64,000 bases of DNA. It comes from Hyaloperonospora brassicae. Lineage: Eukaryota; Oomycota; Peronosporomycetes; Peronosporales; Peronosporaceae. Positions 46,440 to 57,000 of this stretch are shown here, piece by piece. How positions within the stretch are numbered: the stretch's first letter is position 1; every line of letters starts with the position of its first letter. A program made the translations under genes and the position numbers. The notes below the pieces were generated by a model, which did no database searches, was not told the DNA's origin, and worked only from the letters and a program-made list of their open reading frames with translations. The stretch lies in NCBI GenBank assembly GCA_947650285.1, contig CANTFL010001158.1, positions 1 to 64,000 of the forward strand, read 5' to 3'.

Positions 46440-48718
46440 ATGGCTTCGACCGAACGGATGACGTCCCCGACGTTGGCCGCTGTCGCTCCACCACCACCAG
46501 CAGCAACAGCAGCAGAGCCGTCGCCCCCCGCAGTAGCAATAGCCTCAGCCACAGCAGCGCCAGTCAAGAAGCGCAAGGCCAGCGGCGCGCCCTCTGGTTG
46601 CCGCGAGACCGGCAGCACGTCGACGCACTGCTCGCTCTGCGGCTTTGGCGCCTCGACGCTCGACCACCTGCTCACACACGTGCGGGAGGCGCACGACCGG
46701 AGCCACGAGGCCGCGTCGCCAATGGGTACGTTCGGTACACTCGCGCAACTGCAACTGCTGCTGCGCTATCTATGGCTCGACAGCGTCTACGTCTTCACAC
46801 ACACTCACACGCACACAAACACTCACTTGTTGTCTCCGTCTCTCTCTCTCCTTACGTCTTTCTGTCTCTCTATGCTACAGCGCTGCCGCTTCAAGTGGCC
46901 CAGATGGTGGTCCAACGAGCTCTTGACCAGGCAGCTCTGGGAGGCGCCACGAGCGCGTGGCTTAGCGACATGCAGCACGAGTTTGCCGCCGCAGCTGAGT
47001 TGGCGACAGCACTCGAGCGACGCGACGCGCACGGAGTGGCCACAGCGGTCGGGCGCCTGCACGGCGGCACGCGGTCGGGAGACGAGCGGACGCTGTCGGC
47101 GACGCTGCAACAGGCCGCGCAGATCTTGCTCCGGTCACTGCCTGCAGCACCGACAGGGGCCGACGCCTCGTCGGTGGCCGTTGTGGCGATCAAACAGGAG
47201 GAGAAGGAGGTGTACAGTGAAGCAGGTGGAGCTGTTGCTGGCGCTAGAGCCGGAGCAATAGATGTAGACGACGCTGCAGAGGGACTACTGCCAAAGGGAA
47301 AAGACTCGAGTATCCACGAAGCTGAAGCCGCACAGGCGCTCACGGGGCTACGGGCTACAGCCTCGAGCAGCGCGACGACGACGGAAGCCACGATGGCTGC
47401 AGCTCCGGTGGCGACAGCGACTTCGTCTGTGTGGCCGCCGGCTGCACCAAAGCCGACTCCAATGGCTCCTCAAGCCTCGTTCCCGTCGTTCACGCTCGGT
47501 TCGCCGTTGAGTATCACTGCGCCGACCTTGCAACTGAGCAGTCCCCACTTTCCGTCGTCCGACGGCGTGTACACTGGTGCTAGTGCTCGACGGTCGCCGG
47601 GTACGCAGTCGTCGTTGCCAAGCCTATTTGCACGGAGTCTGTTGGCACCGCTGGCGTCGCCGTCCAGCGTCGCGGACCCCGGGAACGGCTTGGCGCAAGG
47701 TGTGGCGACGGACACGGGTTACATGAACCCCATGATGGTCACGGACCACCGCAACTCGTTGGGTTCGACGCTTCGACCCGAGCCGACGTCAGCATTTCTC
47801 ACGCCAGTGTACTACTCGTCATTCCCCACGTTTTCGACGACTACTGCTGGCGCCATGCACGGCACACCGACGATGAATCGACCGACGTTGGCGTCCCCCG
47901 TCAAGCGGAAAAGTATCACATCGAAGCAGCTCATAGTACGATGCGATGCGGAAGTCGCAGCTGTCCGAGCCGCCACGTCCACAGCTGCAGGAGCCGACAC
48001 AAGTGGGCTGGCATCGCTCGGATCGATTTCAGTGTCGGGGACACCCACGACGCCTGCGACCCGCAAAGCCACTCCTCGACGCTGGACCAAGGAAGAGGAC
48101 GACGCATTACGTTCGGCTGTGGAGAACCACCGCGAGAAGAACTGGAAGGCGATCGCTGCGCAAGTACCTGGTCGCAACCACACGCAGTGTCTTCAGCGAT
48201 GGACGAAAGTGCTGGCTCCAGGTCTTGTGAAAGGCCACTGGTCGCCGCACGAGGATGAGCTGCTGCGACGTCTCGTAGCGACGGAGCAGAAGAACTGGGG
48301 CGACGTGGCCTCGAAGATTCCGGGCCGCACGTCGAAGCAGTGCCGGGAGCGCTGGCACAACCATTTGGATCCGCAGATCGTGCGCGGCGCCTACACTCCC
48401 GAGGAAGACCGTCTGATCCTCGAGGCACAAGCGCGATTGGGCAATCGCTGGTCCGTCATCGCCGCCATGTTACCGGGACGGACTGAAGACGCTGTCAAGA
48501 TCCGCTGGAAGTCGCACTGCCGCTTATGGCGGGCGCGCAAGTACTTGCGGAAGAACCCCAACAGCGACGTCGACATGATGAGCGAACCGACGCAGACGCC
48601 GCGAACGCCGTTAGTGCCTCCGACGGGCGATTTCAAGTGGCCCGTGCCCTTTCCGTGTGGTGCCGTCGACGAGCACGAGTCAAATGCGGGCACTGATGTG
48701 ATGGGGCGAGCCGACTAA
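46440..48718 (+). CDS. C2H2 finger plus three-repeat (R1R2R3) Myb regulator
   Basis: Two exons, 46,440-46,725 and 46,881-48,718, with a 155-nt GT-AG intron, 707 aa. One C2H2 finger lies at about residues 62-85 (CSLCGFGASTLDHLLTHVREAH). A long Ala/Ser/Thr/Pro region follows. Three Myb repeats lie at about 495-650: RRWTKEEDDALRSAV, GHWSPHEDELLRRLV and GAYTPEEDRLILEAQ, each with spaced aromatic residues and a helix ending in RW (QRW, ERW, IRW). Three-repeat Mybs bind DNA and in animals and plants often control cell-cycle genes. Joining a C2H2 finger to 3R-Myb is unusual. The target genes cannot be told from sequence. Confidence 0.9.
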
Positions 48719-48926
48719 GCTGCAAAGCGAACGATCGACAGTGGGCGACGGCAGTGGACGTCGGTAGTAAACGGCAGTGGACGTGAGTGGACGTAATCTC
48801 TAAATATGAACCTGTACTGTACCTGCGACGCCGCGTTGTGCTCAACAGCAAACACAGAGTGACCGAACGTGCCCACAGCTGTTGTGAGTGGCTGAAACTC
48901 CGCACCAGCGCCGCCAGTCATCGGAA

Positions 48927-51044
48927 ATGCTCATGACGGTGCGTAGCTCTTCGCTCGATCGCTGCCGTCCTCTCTGTCGGCCTCCAACTACCAAATGCCG
49001 TACTGATCTCTCTCTCTGTGTCTGTGTGTGTCTGTGCATGTCTGTGTGTGTCTGTGTGTGTCTGTGTGTGTCTGTGTGTGTCTGTGTGTGTCTGTGCATG
49101 TCTGTGTACGTCTGTGTACGTCTGTCGTGTTCGCTGCTCACTTGTTGCTCGCAGACGCGGTCTATCGAGCTCGCTGCCCAGCCAACGTACCTCGACAGCA
49201 GCTCATCGGACCACGCGAGTCTCGCGGTGCTCCGAGCCATTGGCGTCTCCATCGCCGAGTGCTCTTCCAGCTCGACTTTGAGCGCAGGCGACTTCGTGGT
49301 GGACGTGACGACGGACGAAGCGCTGCAGAACGAGCACTCGAGCGCGCGTGACATCGTCTACAAGGTCGTGACTGGCCGCGTGTTCCTCGACGCTCGGGAC
49401 TCGGCCGACTGCTGGGTCCGCTGCAATCTGATTGAGGGCATGGAGGTTACGCTGAGGCCGCAGACGCTGCGCCGCTTTGTTCCTGTCACGGGTAACGCTG
49501 TGCAACTGGTGGAAAGTAGAGACGGACCGCGGAGTCTGCTGCCTCGCTACACTCGACCGACCGATGCGGCAAATCACTTGACGCTAGTGGATGCCAGGGC
49601 AAGTCGGGAGCTCGTGTGTGAGCTCTGTCGTCTGTACTACACGACGGGGTGGATGATGGGCACGGGCGGCGCCATGAGTCTACGGCACGGAGAACGCATC
49701 TACGTGACACCGTCAGGTGTCCCGAAAGAACGGCTGCAACCAGAGGATCTGTACGTACTGGACCTTGCTGGCAACATCCTCTCGTACCCGGACGCGAAAG
49801 CTGGCAAGAAACTCCCCAAGCTGTCAGACTGCGCGCCGCTGTTCCTGCACGTGCACAAGGTTCGCGCGGCTTCGGTTGTGCTGCATAGTCACGGCATCAC
49901 GTGCAACTTGGCGGCTGCGCTGTGCGATGGCAAGAGTGAGTTCCGCATGTCGCATCAGGAGATGATCAAGGGCATTGCTGGCCACGGGTATGCAGACACC
50001 TTGGTTGTGCCTGTGATTGACAACGCCCCGAAGGAGTCTGCGCTTGCAGAGCCCATGGCGCAGACTTTGGAGGCGTACCCCAACACGCCTGCTGTGCTTG
50101 TTCGTCGTCACGGTCTCTTCGCGTGGGGTGACTCGTGGGAGGCTGCCAAGCGCCATGCCGAGTGCCTCCACTACCTGTTCGAGACGGCGATTGAGATGCG
50201 CAAGCTCAACTTGGACTTCACAGTTCCTCCTGTGTCGGCCGTTGCGAGCAACGATAGCTCTCTGGAGGGCGTGTGCGCTGGTGAGTCGAGCAGCAGCAAG
50301 CGGAGTATGGCAGAGCAGCACAAGGTGGTGATGCTGGACATTGAGGGCACCACGACACCCATCACTTTTGTCCACGATGTTTTGTTCCCGTACGTGACGG
50401 CCAATGTTGCTCGCTTCTTGGAACAAACGTGGGACTCAGCCGACACGAAAGCGGACGTCGCAGCGTTGATCGCTCAGCACAAGCAGGACGAGATCGATGG
50501 AGTGAACGCGCCTGCAGTGGACGGCCAGCAAGGCAAAGCAGAGCTCATTGACGCTCTCACTGCTTACGTCAAGTGGAACGTCGCGGCTGACCGCAAGATC
50601 GGACCGCTCAAGCTACTGCAGGGTCACATGTGGCTTCAAGGCTACGAGAACGGCGAGCTCAAAGCGCTAGTGTACGACGATGTTCCTCCGTGTCTTGAGC
50701 GTCTGCGCGCCCGTGGTGTGCGCGTGGGCATTTACTCGTCCGGCTCGCGCCAGGCCCAGAAGCTGCTGTTCCAGTATTCCGACAAGGGCGACTTGCGTGA
50801 GTATCTGACCGTCTACTTCGACACGAGCATTGGTCACAAGCGCGAAGTGAGAAGCTACGGGGAAATCGTCCAGAGTCTTGGCGTCGATACTGCCAAGGAC
50901 GTGCTGTTTGTAACGGATGTGATTGAAGAGGCTGAAGCGGCACACGCTGCTGGACTCGACACCGTTTTGTCCGTGCGTCCGGGCAACAAACCGCTGCCAG
51001 AGTCCCACCACTTCCCCACAATACGCTCGTTCAGTGAGCTCTGA
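48927..51044 (+). CDS. methionine-salvage fusion: ARD-like domain + MtnB + MtnC
   Basis: Exons 48,927-48,938 and 49,155-51,044 (216-nt intron), 633 aa. About 5-150 resembles acireductone dioxygenase (MtnD), but the metal site is lost: the usual HxH is HSS, the Glu is missing and the distal His is Arg (TLRRFVPV). About 150-360 is methylthioribulose-1-phosphate dehydratase (MtnB) with zinc ligands in LHSHGIT and RRHGLFAWG. About 389-633 is enolase-phosphatase E1 (MtnC), a HAD enzyme with the DIEGTTTPITFVHD motif. MtnB and MtnC act in consecutive steps. MtnB-MtnC fusions are known in plants; the extra N-terminal domain probably has no dioxygenase activity. The tiny first exon is inferred from phase. 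Confidence 0.92.
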   Translation: MLMTVRSSSLDRCRPLCRPPTTKCRTDLSLCVCVCLCMSVCVCVCLCVSVCVCVCLCMSVYVCVRLSCSLLTCCSQTRSIELAAQPTYLDSSSSDHASLAVLRAIGVSIAECSSSSTLSAGDFVVDVTTDEALQNEHSSARDIVYKVVTGRVFLDARDSADCWVRCNLIEGMEVTLRPQTLRRFVPVTGNAVQLVESRDGPRSLLPRYTRPTDAANHLTLVDARASRELVCELCRLYYTTGWMMGTGGAMSLRHGERIYVTPSGVPKERLQPEDLYVLDLAGNILSYPDAKAGKKLPKLSDCAPLFLHVHKVRAASVVLHSHGITCNLAAALCDGKSEFRMSHQEMIKGIAGHGYADTLVVPVIDNAPKESALAEPMAQTLEAYPNTPAVLVRRHGLFAWGDSWEAAKRHAECLHYLFETAIEMRKLNLDFTVPPVSAVASNDSSLEGVCAGESSSSKRSMAEQHKVVMLDIEGTTTPITFVHDVLFPYVTANVARFLEQTWDSADTKADVAALIAQHKQDEIDGVNAPAVDGQQGKAELIDALTAYVKWNVAADRKIGPLKLLQGHMWLQGYENGELKALVYDDVPPCLERLRARGVRVGIYSSGSRQAQKLLFQYSDKGDLREYLTVYFDTSIGHKREVRSYGEIVQSLGVDTAKDVLFVTDVIEEAEAAHAAGLDTVLSVRPGNKPLPESHHFPTIRSFSEL
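49010..49130 (+). repeat. TCTGTG hexanucleotide repeat in intron
   Basis: About 20 imperfect units of TCTGTG/TGTGTC fill the centre of the first intron of the methionine-salvage fusion gene. Some units read TCTGTGCA or TCTGTGTA. Confidence 0.92.
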
Positions 51045-51458
51045 GTGCCAAAGGACTTCAACGCCGATCACCCGCTCGTCTCTGCGTTTAACGTCGTTCA
51101 GGCCGTGCGTTGAGCGAGTGGTACAAGTTGCTGCACGAAGGACTTTCGATCCGAGTCAAGTGACGGACTGCAGTGGGTCATCAGGTCGATCGATAGCTGT
51201 AGACGCTGTCTCCATACCAACAAGCGCACATGACCGTCTCGTTCCGAGCCAATGGTCGACATGGCTACAGCGTCGGTTCAAGATCCACGAACCGTTGCGT
51301 GCGACTGTCCGTCTGTAGCCATGTTGAGAACCACCGGTCGTTTTTGCACTTGGGTAGTCTGTCTGTAGCCATGTTCTCTAACTGTCGTCTCTTGCTCTTC
51401 TGCTCTCGAACCGGTCACTAACCCGTGACTGGTTCCGTCGCACTCGCTGCCGCTGGAC
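51045..51458. other. short intergenic interval
   Basis: Lies between two genes on the same strand. A 16-base phrase, GTCTGTAGCCATGTTG or near-copy, occurs twice (near 51,310 and 51,360). No gene supported. Confidence 0.45.
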
Positions 51459-53014
51459 ATGACGGCGTCGGGCGACGAGCGCTCGGGCGCGTCCGACACG
51501 CCGCGCACGTGCCGCCCGTCTTCAGCACTGCACGAAGACGTGAGTAGCCCCACGCTCGCGCTTCTCGCCGCGCCCGACGCGCCTTTTTCGCCGCCCAGTG
51601 ACGCGGCAAACGTAACGGCTTTGCGCCTCGAGCGCTGCGCGTCGGAGCTCCTCGAGTGGCTCGCGCGCGCGCCAGTGGCCACGTCGCTGCCGGACGAAGC
51701 GCTCTTCTTCTTCGAGACGCAGCACCCCGAGATCCTGACGGACCTCCCGCTGCTCTTTGCGTGGCTCTCGCTCTTCGTGGCGCAGCACGAGCGCTCAAGC
51801 GGCGACAGACGCGCAGTGGGGGCGAATCCTACAGTTGTAGAGCAATACGCGGCCTGCAAGAGCACCTTGACGCCCCTGTTCGACAAGCACGAGAGCGAGC
51901 GACTGCAGGGGACAGAGCTGCGCGCTGAGGACGCAGCGACGAGCGGTCGACGACCACAGCCGATGGGGGCGCAGGCCGAGACGGAGCTGCTGCAGTGGGT
52001 CCTCGCGCGCCGGCACGTGGCGCTCACGCGACAGGACATTCTGAACCACGTGATGGAGGCGTACCCGGTGTTTGCGGCCTCGAAGAGCGCCGCTGCGCTG
52101 AAAGTCTGGACGGCGCGATTTGTCAAGAAGCACATTGGACCGCACGTGGAGCCAGTGGCTGAATCAGCAGCTACGGAAGCTGTCGGGACGTTGTCGGACG
52201 GGAGGACAGAGACAGCTGCTGGCAATCGAAAAGCTGCTGCTGATGGCGATGTCGCTGCTGCTGCTGCTGCTGCCAAGGCAGCAATCGTTGATGCGATGGA
52301 CGCGGACTATGTTGGCGCATCGGATGTGGGTGAGGCGGAGCTCTGTTTGCTTGTGCCACAAGCGCCTTTTGGGCCCGAGACACTGGAAACAAGGGAAGAG
52401 GCGGGCCTCGAGTCTGCAGCGACCACTGGACGACGACATACTGGTAAACGGCGGTCGTGTGCACGACGCTACATGCTGTTTTCGAACGAGTTTAAGCTGC
52501 ATGCCGTGCACATGGTGGAACAAGGCAAGAGCGTGGCTGAAGTTTCGAAAGAACTGGGCCTCAAGAGCAGTAATTGCTTGAATTACTGGAGAAGTATTCG
52601 CGACAAACTTGTTACGGCCGAGCGAAAGCGATTTCGATTAGCTGGAGGTGGACGGCGCAGTAGCTGCACGTTTGAGGACGAACTGCTCACGTGGGTTAGT
52701 CAGCGTCATCAGCGAGGTCAAGGTCAGTGCTATGATTGAGCAACGACACGTTGCGCTGCTGTTGGTCGGATGTTATTGGAGTCGGTGTTGACGTTCGTTG
52801 TGGTTGTTGTTGTTGTTGTTGTCTGCGTTTGGTCGCAGGCACTGATGCTAAGGCTGTCCTGGAGTACATAAAGCAGTACCACTCGACTTTCACCGAAGGC
52901 AAAAAGGAGCCGACGCTGCGCAAGTGGATCTTGCGTTTTTTCAAGCGCTGTTGGCGAGCTCCGTGTCCATCGATGGACTCGCAGGATGCAGAGAAAGCGT
53001 ACATATTTGTCTAA
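51459..53014 (+). CDS. CENP-B/Psq-like DNA-binding protein with three related HTH repeats
   Basis: Exons 51,459-52,722 and 52,839-53,014 (116-nt GT-AG intron), 479 aa. Three stretches share one pattern, an (E/T)LL-W opening, helices and a final W..RF.K: about 62-110 (ELLEWLARAPVATSLP), 178-228 (ELLQWVLARRHVALT ... KVWTARFVKKH) and 415-470 (ELLTWVSQRHQRG ... RKWILRFFKRC). This resembles the CENP-B/Tc5 type helix-turn-helix. Between the second and third is a Psq/IS3-type HTH at about 339-384 (FKLHAVHMVEQGKSVAEVSK). No DDE nuclease domain is present. It may be a transcription factor derived from a pogo/Tigger-type transposase. The function is unknown. Confidence 0.7.
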
Positions 53015-54036
53015 CACGACTGCGTCTTGACTGTTAGTGTTGTCTTGTTTGCATGGAAGGGTGGACCATACAGGAACATGCCCGTTATCCAATGCAGTTG
53101 AGAACGGTGGTGAGCGCTAACGACATGCCGAAGCTCGTGCGTGCCCCATACGCAACAGGTCGCTAGAAGGATGATGGCTAATCCTGGCACGTGTGTTTGG
53201 ACCTGTCTGGCTGACTAATTGATGGGCGTGGAAGAAATGCAAGGCAGGCGTTGCAAGGCAGGCGTTGCTTATGGGCCGACTGCAGTGGACGTGGCAGCCG
53301 ATACCGGTCAGGTAAAGCAGTTTAGTTTGTGCGTGCTCAGTTCTGGTCTCACCGATGGCATTGGAGCACGGAAACGAGACGCTGACTGCCCTCTTCGTTG
53401 GTCAGACCTGTAGCAGTTCTGACTTGTGAGCAAGGCAGCACTTGCGGACGAAGTTTGCAGTCATTGTCCTCGTTGACGCAAGGCCGAAAAATGAACAGTT
53501 TGTTGGCCGACGATGACGACTGTAGCTGTTGACGCAACCGCCCGACATCACGTTCGCTTGTACGGCTGAAGACGTGGTGAAGTTGCACGTGCTGCACGTT
53601 ACACGCACAAGGTTTTCGGCACAGTATTTCGGAAGTACCGAAGTCCAACGTCTGTTTCTTCGAGTCGGTACGTTGTTTGCAAAGGGTGATACCGGCTTTG
53701 CGATGCATTGCAGGGATCATGACTGGAGAGCTGCTCGCTCATCTTGTGCATCGAGATCGCCACCGCACCATTTCGACAATGCATGTGGCTGTTGTTGATA
53801 TGACACCCACTTCATCGATGGAGTACCATACGCTGGGCTCACGAGGCGTTGTGTTGTTTGAGCTCCAGTCAATCGATCGTCAAGAAGAACGTAATCGGCT
53901 GCATCGCTGCAACGTTATGCTTTAGCTACATCGGTCGCGTAAGGAACACATGACCGCGAGCAGCAAAACCTAATGGCCGACACGTGCTGCGAAAATACAT
54001 CGTCTATTCAGTTATCCAAACGCACTGGTCTCCTGT
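53015..54036. other. convergent intergenic interval
   Basis: About 1 kb between convergent genes. It contains a short direct repeat (GCAAGGCAGGCGTT twice near 53,240-53,267). Short frames have no motif. Confidence 0.5.
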
Positions 54037-57000
54037 CTACTTGGCCGCCGCACTAGCAACAAAGTCTTTGGCGAGCTGCTTGACGTGCTCCACCTGTTTG
54101 TCGTCGCCCTGGTCCTGCTCAAACTGCAAAAACTTCTTGAACAGGAACTTCATCTTCTTGGCCGAAAACTCCATTGCCAAGAGACGCTCAAAGAGCGCAC
54201 GCACGAGCGCCACGTCGCCAAACTTGATCTCCTTGTCCAAGTAGACATTCCACAAGTCCATTCGCTTCGGGTAGTTGGCCAGGATACCCTCGAAAATCGT
54301 CCGTGCCTTGTCCAGCTCGGCCTGTTCATACAGCAGCTGGCCGTACTTCAGAATCACGGGCAGGTGCTTGTGGCTCGCGAGGCTTTTCAAACTGCGCTGG
54401 AGGGTCTCAGCAGCATCGGCAAACTGCTTGGCACCAACCAAATACTGCAGCGAGCGGATCCACGTCTGTTTGCTCGCTCGGAACTTCTTCTGCATCGTTG
54501 CCAGCGTCTGGTTCACGTCCTCGTGCTCGTCGGCACGAGCGTACAAGTCGACCAAGTGGAGATACACGCGCTTCGGGTGGTTCACTTGCAGAGCACTCTT
54601 GAACACGCGCAGAAAGCTCGCATCGTCACCAAAGTCATGCTCCAAGTTCAGATACGCCACCCACACGTTGAGCTTCTCCTTTTCATCGCGGAACGAGACA
54701 GCTGAAGTCGCACGAACTGCAACGTCACGAGCGAGGTCGACCTCGGTAAGGGACACATGGAAAGCCATGTACTGGATCCACAGGTACGAGCTCTGCGGCG
54801 ACACGGCCAACAGACGTTCGTAGTCACTTGCACTCTGAGGAACCTCGTCATTGCCAGCGAGCGCCTTCTCACGTAGAGCCACCCACTCATCACTCTGGAC
54901 ACACGTCTTCTTGCTGGACTTGGAAGACCTTGCAGCGTCCTCTTCGTCGTCCGTCTCCGTATCCGAAGACATTGCATCGTCGTCCTTGTCGTTTGTTTGC
55001 TTGCTCAGCACGCTCGAGAATCCGTCCCAGCTGAATTCGACTGGAGCAACGCTACTCTCGACCTCCTCTTCCGTCGAGGATCCGTCGTTGTCCAGTTCAA
55101 GCTCCGTGGCCACAGCCTTCGACTGCTTTTCTGTCGACTTCTTGACAACAGCCTCTTCTTCATCTTCTTCGTCCACCTCCATTGGCTCCGCTTCCTCCTC
55201 CTCTTCCTCATCTTCGTTGTCACCAGCTTCCTCCTCTTCACTGTCTCCAGCCTTCTCCTCTTGCTCTTCCTCCTCCTCCTCCTCATCGGATTCCTCTTCC
55301 GAGCTGCTCTCCTCACCTTGGAAGTACGACGGCTTCAGACCGAACGATACGCGACGATCCTCGACCTTGAGCACCTTGGCCTTGACATAATCGCCCTCCG
55401 AGAAAACCTGATCCAGCGGCTGCGTCACCTTCTCGTCCGCAACCTCCGAGATGTGGCACAAACCACTGATCGTGCTCTTCTCGATGCGCACGAAAACGCC
55501 ATAAGCTTGCACCTTTGTGATCGTGCCCTTGACTGTCAGACCCTCCTTCAGATCGCTCCACTTGAACATTGACACGTCTTCCGAGACGACCGACGCCTTC
55601 AGACTGAGCTCTAGACCGCGATCCGACTTCTTCGTCACGCGACCAGCGACCAACCTGCCACCCGGAAACTGAGTCTGCGGGTCCTTCACGAAATCGTCGC
55701 TGAGGTCACGCAGCATCACACGGGCCGTCGTGTGGCGGTCCACACGCACAAAACATCCACTCGTGGTCGTCATCGTCACAATTGCTGGCACCAGTTCGCC
55801 AATCTTGCGCTCGAGCGGCTTGGACGCCTTCTTCGCGTACTCCATCGGGTTCGCCAGCGCATCTGTGCGCAGAGACAAGTCGATGTGATTGCCAGCGGTC
55901 GAAAGGACAACGCAGCGGACGACTTTGCCCGCAGCAAACTGGGGCAGCTTCAGCATGTCGTTCTTCCACTCAGTCAGAAGCTCGGTCACACACACGCGTC
56001 CAAACGTGTGCGCTCCAAGCTGCACCATGATCGATGGTGGACGAATCGCCGACTTTTTGGTCGAAATCACGCCGTTCACGATAGCCCCGGGCTTGAGCTC
56101 GGCCTTGACCAGGGCTGACGAAGAGTGGATCACGGACAGGTCGATCGCCTTTTTCTCATCGTCGACTTGAAGCACGAAACACTTGACGCGCTTGCCTACT
56201 GGGAAGTTGTCCTGCAATGCACGCATCACCTCCACTTCCTCTGACACTTCAGTGCAGCTAAGCGTGCCCGTGACATTGCTGCTCAGCTTGACACTCAAGT
56301 GGTCCGCGCACTGCTCGACAACAACTCCCTCGACAGAGTTGCCTTCCTTCAGCAGGGCTCGACCCGCGCTGCCCTCCAGCCAATCTGGACGAGCAAATCG
56401 CTGGACGTCAGTCACCTTCTCGTCGCCAGCCACGTCTTCTGTGCGCAGTGACAGCTGCAGGGCGTGAAACTTTGCCGGATTCTCCTCACTGACAGGCTTG
56501 AGTTTGTTGGGACCTTTGGTGGTCACGGCGATGACTCGACCTGTGACTGTGGCGTTGACTGCGTACCTGTCAAACGGATGCGAGTGGCCGGACTTCTCGT
56601 CGATGGCATCGACATCAACAATGGATACCAACGTACGGGTCTTACCCACTTTCTTGCCGAGCTCGAAGTGGATCTCCATCGAGCTCTCGGCAATGCTGGC
56701 AATGACACCGGTCAGCTTGTTGCCAAGCACAAAGTCACCCGGTGTATACTTCGGCAGCTTGGATGGCAACTTGCGCACAGACTTCTTCGGCTTCGAGACC
56801 AGCATGGCTTCCTCGAGCGCCAACAACGCGAGACCATCGAACGGCGATGCAACGGAGCCGATCTGCAGTGAAGACTGCAACACACGACATTCCAATGACG
56901 CGCCCACCTCAATACCAAGCTGGCTGCTTGTCTGCGAGGGACACCAAAAGTCGCACAACTGCAGCACGCCAATGTGTAGCACACCAGCGTTCTGTGGATC

